64,000 bases of DNA, taken from Gaiellasilicea sp963789355. Its GTDB lineage: Bacteria > Actinomycetota > Thermoleophilia > Gaiellales > Gaiellaceae. Each line of letters begins with the position of its first letter. The first letter of the stretch is position 1. The stretch spans positions 310,001 to 374,000 of the forward strand of contig CAWBKK010000005.1 in assembly GCA_963789355.1 (NCBI GenBank), in the 5' to 3' direction. Of the stretch, positions 62,265-64,000 are shown in pieces. The translations under genes and the position numbers were made by a program. The notes below the pieces were generated by a model. That model saw only the letters and a program-made list of their open reading frames with translations, was not told the DNA's origin and did not search any database.

Positions 62265-63137
62265 CTAACGAGCAGCAGTCTTGCGCGAACGCGTGCTCAC
62301 CTTTTTCGGCGCCGCCTTCTTCTTGGCGGCGCCGTTCCCGGCCTTCGCCGACTTGGCCTCCTCGACGCTGCGGCGGAGCGCCTCCATCAGGTCGACAACC
62401 GGCGTTTCCGCGACCGGCTCCGGCGTCGCGAGCTCCTCGCCGGCGAGCTTCGCCTCGAGCAGCGCCTTCAGATCGCGCCGGTAGTCGCTCTCGAGGTCGG
62501 CCGGGTCGAAGTCTCCCGCCAGGCTCTCGATCACTTGGCGCGCCAGCGCGAGCTCCGGCGCCTTCACGGTCGTCTCCTCGACCGCCTCCTCGATCTCGGC
62601 CTGCGAGTAGACGTCGGCGGCGAGGAAGAGCGTCTCGAGCGCGAGCGCGTCGCCCTTCGGCCGGATCAGGCAGAGCTTCTCCCTCCCCTGCTGAACGAAC
62701 CGGCCGAGTGCGGCCATCCCGCTCTCGTTCATCGCGTTCAGCAGCAGGACGTACGGCCGGCGGGCCGCGGCTGCCTGAGCCGGAACGAGGAAGTAGGTGC
62801 GATCGAAGAAGATCGGGTCGACCTGGGAGGCATCGACGAAGCGGCTGATCTCGATCGAGCGCGAGTCGTCCCGGTTCGTCAGCGCCTCGATCTCCTCGTC
62901 CTCGACGATCACGAACTGGCCCTTTGCGACCTCCCAGCCCTTGACGATCTCGTCGGGGCCGAGATCCCGCTCGTGGACCGGACAGAAGCGCTTCTGCTTG
63001 ATCGGGGTGCCGCACTCGCGGTGCAACATCCGGAAGGACACGTCCGATGCGCGCGCGGCAGGCTTGGTCGCCGGGGCGAGGCCCACGGGGATCGAGACGA
63101 GTCCGAAGCTGATCGAGCCGTTCCAGGTCGTACGCAT
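62265..63137 (-). CDS. ku: Ku protein (DNA end-binding)
   Basis: This 290-residue protein is a bacterial Ku: MRTTWNGSISFGLVSIPVGL, RMLHRECGTPIKQKRFCPVH, VIVEDEEIEALTNRDDSRSI and MAALGRFVQQGREKLCLIRP. The C-terminus has a Lys/Ala-rich tail (GAAKKKAAPKKV) as in other actinobacterial Ku proteins, which binds DNA. It binds broken ends for non-homologous end joining. LigD is not in the window. ATG 63137 is preceded by AAAGGCG. Confidence 0.95.
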   Translation of the reverse strand: MRTTWNGSISFGLVSIPVGLAPATKPAARASDVSFRMLHRECGTPIKQKRFCPVHERDLGPDEIVKGWEVAKGQFVIVEDEEIEALTNRDDSRSIEISRFVDASQVDPIFFDRTYFLVPAQAAAARRPYVLLLNAMNESGMAALGRFVQQGREKLCLIRPKGDALALETLFLAADVYSQAEIEEAVEETTVKAPELALARQVIESLAGDFDPADLESDYRRDLKALLEAKLAGEELATPEPVAETPVVDLMEALRRSVEEAKSAKAGNGAAKKKAAPKKVSTRSRKTAAR

Positions 63138-63210
63138 TTCGCCTTTCAATATAGAGGGACCGAACCGATTCGCCCTTCCCGACGTCATTCCTTGTCCCTA
63201 GAGTGCGAGC

Positions 63211-64000
63211 GTGAGCGAAAAGCGAACGATCGAGCGGCTCTGGCGCGACGCCGTCGCGGCCGGGAGGTCGACGCCGGCGTACCTGGTCCAGGACGGCGCG
63301 GACTGGACGCCGCTCTCGTGGACGGAGGCGGCCGAGCGGGTCGAGGGCTATGCGAACGGCCTGCTCGCGCTCGGCGTCCGCAAGGGAGACGCCTTCGCGA
63401 TCCTCGGCTCGAGCCGCGTCGAGTGGGCGCTCTTCGACTTCGCGCTCGGCTCGATCGGGGCGATCGGCGCCGCGATCTACGCCAACAGCTCACCCAAGGA
63501 CGCCGGCTACATCCTCGAGCACTCCGAGTCGGTCGGCGTCCTCTGCGAGGACGAGACGCAGCGGGCGAAGGTCGAGTCGGTGCGCGGCGAGACGCCGCGG
63601 CTGCAGCATGTCCTCACCTACGCCGACCTCGACGATCTGTCCGCCCGCGGTCGCGCCTACGCGGCCGAGCACCCGAACGCGCTCCGCGAGGCGGGCGAGA
63701 AGATCGAGGAGGACGACCTCTTCACCTACATCTACACCTCGGGGACGACCGGGCCGCCCAAGGGCTGCATGATCTCGCACCGCAACTACTACGCGATGGT
63801 CGCGGTCGTCGACGACCTCCCGAGCTTCACCGGGCCCGAGGACACGATGCTGCTCTATCTCCCACTCGCGCACAACTTCGGCCGCCTGATGCACCTGTCC
63901 GGCGCCTACGTCGGCTACGGAATCGCCTTCCTCCCCGACCCGCTCCAGGCAGCCGCAGCGCTGCCGGCGGTGAAGCCGACCGTCTTCCCGAGCGTCCCTC
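63211..64000 (+). CDS. AMP-dependent (long-chain) acyl-CoA synthetase, partial
   Basis: This open frame starts at GTG 63211 and runs off the window (263 codons). The AMP-binding motif is YIYTSGTTGPPKGCMISHRN, with an N-terminal YLVQDGADWTPLSWTEAAER and IYANSSPKDAGYILEHSESV. It activates fatty acids to acyl-CoA via acyl-AMP. This fits the nearby acyl-CoA dehydrogenase genes. The C-terminal domain is missing here. Confidence 0.9.
   Translation, partial: MSEKRTIERLWRDAVAAGRSTPAYLVQDGADWTPLSWTEAAERVEGYANGLLALGVRKGDAFAILGSSRVEWALFDFALGSIGAIGAAIYANSSPKDAGYILEHSESVGVLCEDETQRAKVESVRGETPRLQHVLTYADLDDLSARGRAYAAEHPNALREAGEKIEEDDLFTYIYTSGTTGPPKGCMISHRNYYAMVAVVDDLPSFTGPEDTMLLYLPLAHNFGRLMHLSGAYVGYGIAFLPDPLQAAAALPAVKPTVFPSVP

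Overview
The window is about 70% GC, gene-dense and full of 4-base stop/start overlaps. The gene families (DUF2469, DUF4081-GNAT acetyltransferase, Ku, DUF4383, tilS-hpt-ftsH next to folate genes, several acyl-CoA dehydrogenases, an LPXTG protein) point to a Gram-positive, high-GC actinobacterium, most likely a deep-branching lineage such as Thermoleophilia (Gaiellales/Solirubrobacterales). That placement is inferred from gene content; no rRNA gene is present. I see no transposase, prophage or CRISPR array. No stretch longer than about 170 bases lacks a gene or a recognisable element.

Region 1 (1-20362) is an exopolysaccharide/capsule locus. It has the N-terminus of a priming undecaprenyl-phosphate sugar transferase at the window edge, a small LPFTG cell-wall protein, two O-antigen-ligase/polymerase-like membrane proteins, a Wzx-type flippase, a PIG-L deacetylase, eight glycosyltransferases (one fused to an APH-like kinase domain), a secreted putative glycoside hydrolase, a Wzc-like BY-kinase, its likely partner low-molecular-weight tyrosine phosphatase, and a second Wzz-like protein. 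Together these could prime, extend, flip, polymerise and length-regulate a surface glycan, with phosphorylation control.

Region 2 (20367-43114) is mostly housekeeping: greA-lysS, a DUS tRNA-modification gene, coaX, folP-folB-folK, a MoxR/DUF58/DUF4129 module, tilS-hpt-ftsH, deoD, a diacylglycerol-kinase family gene, an L,D-transpeptidase lipoprotein, a thioesterase and a VanW protein. A lower-GC patch (about 25470-26500) carries an unknown membrane protein and an orphan barstar.

Region 3 (43181-64000) is lipid/acyl-CoA metabolism and cell-wall genes: three acyl-CoA dehydrogenases (one glutaryl-CoA type), an SDR, a TetR regulator with a shared operator, a family III CoA-transferase, a peptidoglycan amidase and a NagZ-like hydrolase, a beta-propeller/lysyl-oxidase fusion, two cupin paralogues, tRNA-Pro(CGG), a Nif3-family protein, an alpha/beta hydrolase, Ku, and the start of an AMP-forming acyl-CoA synthetase.

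The most unusual signals are non-coding. (a) A three-copy structured element sits just behind ftsH, tRNA-Pro and a 56-aa gene; its flanks are conserved while the stem varies with compensatory changes. (b) A three-copy 25-bp palindrome contains or abuts stop codons at three gene ends. (c) A promoter-leader-terminator arrangement precedes the 56-aa gene. Several genes also read clearly upstream of any ATG/GTG/TTG codon.
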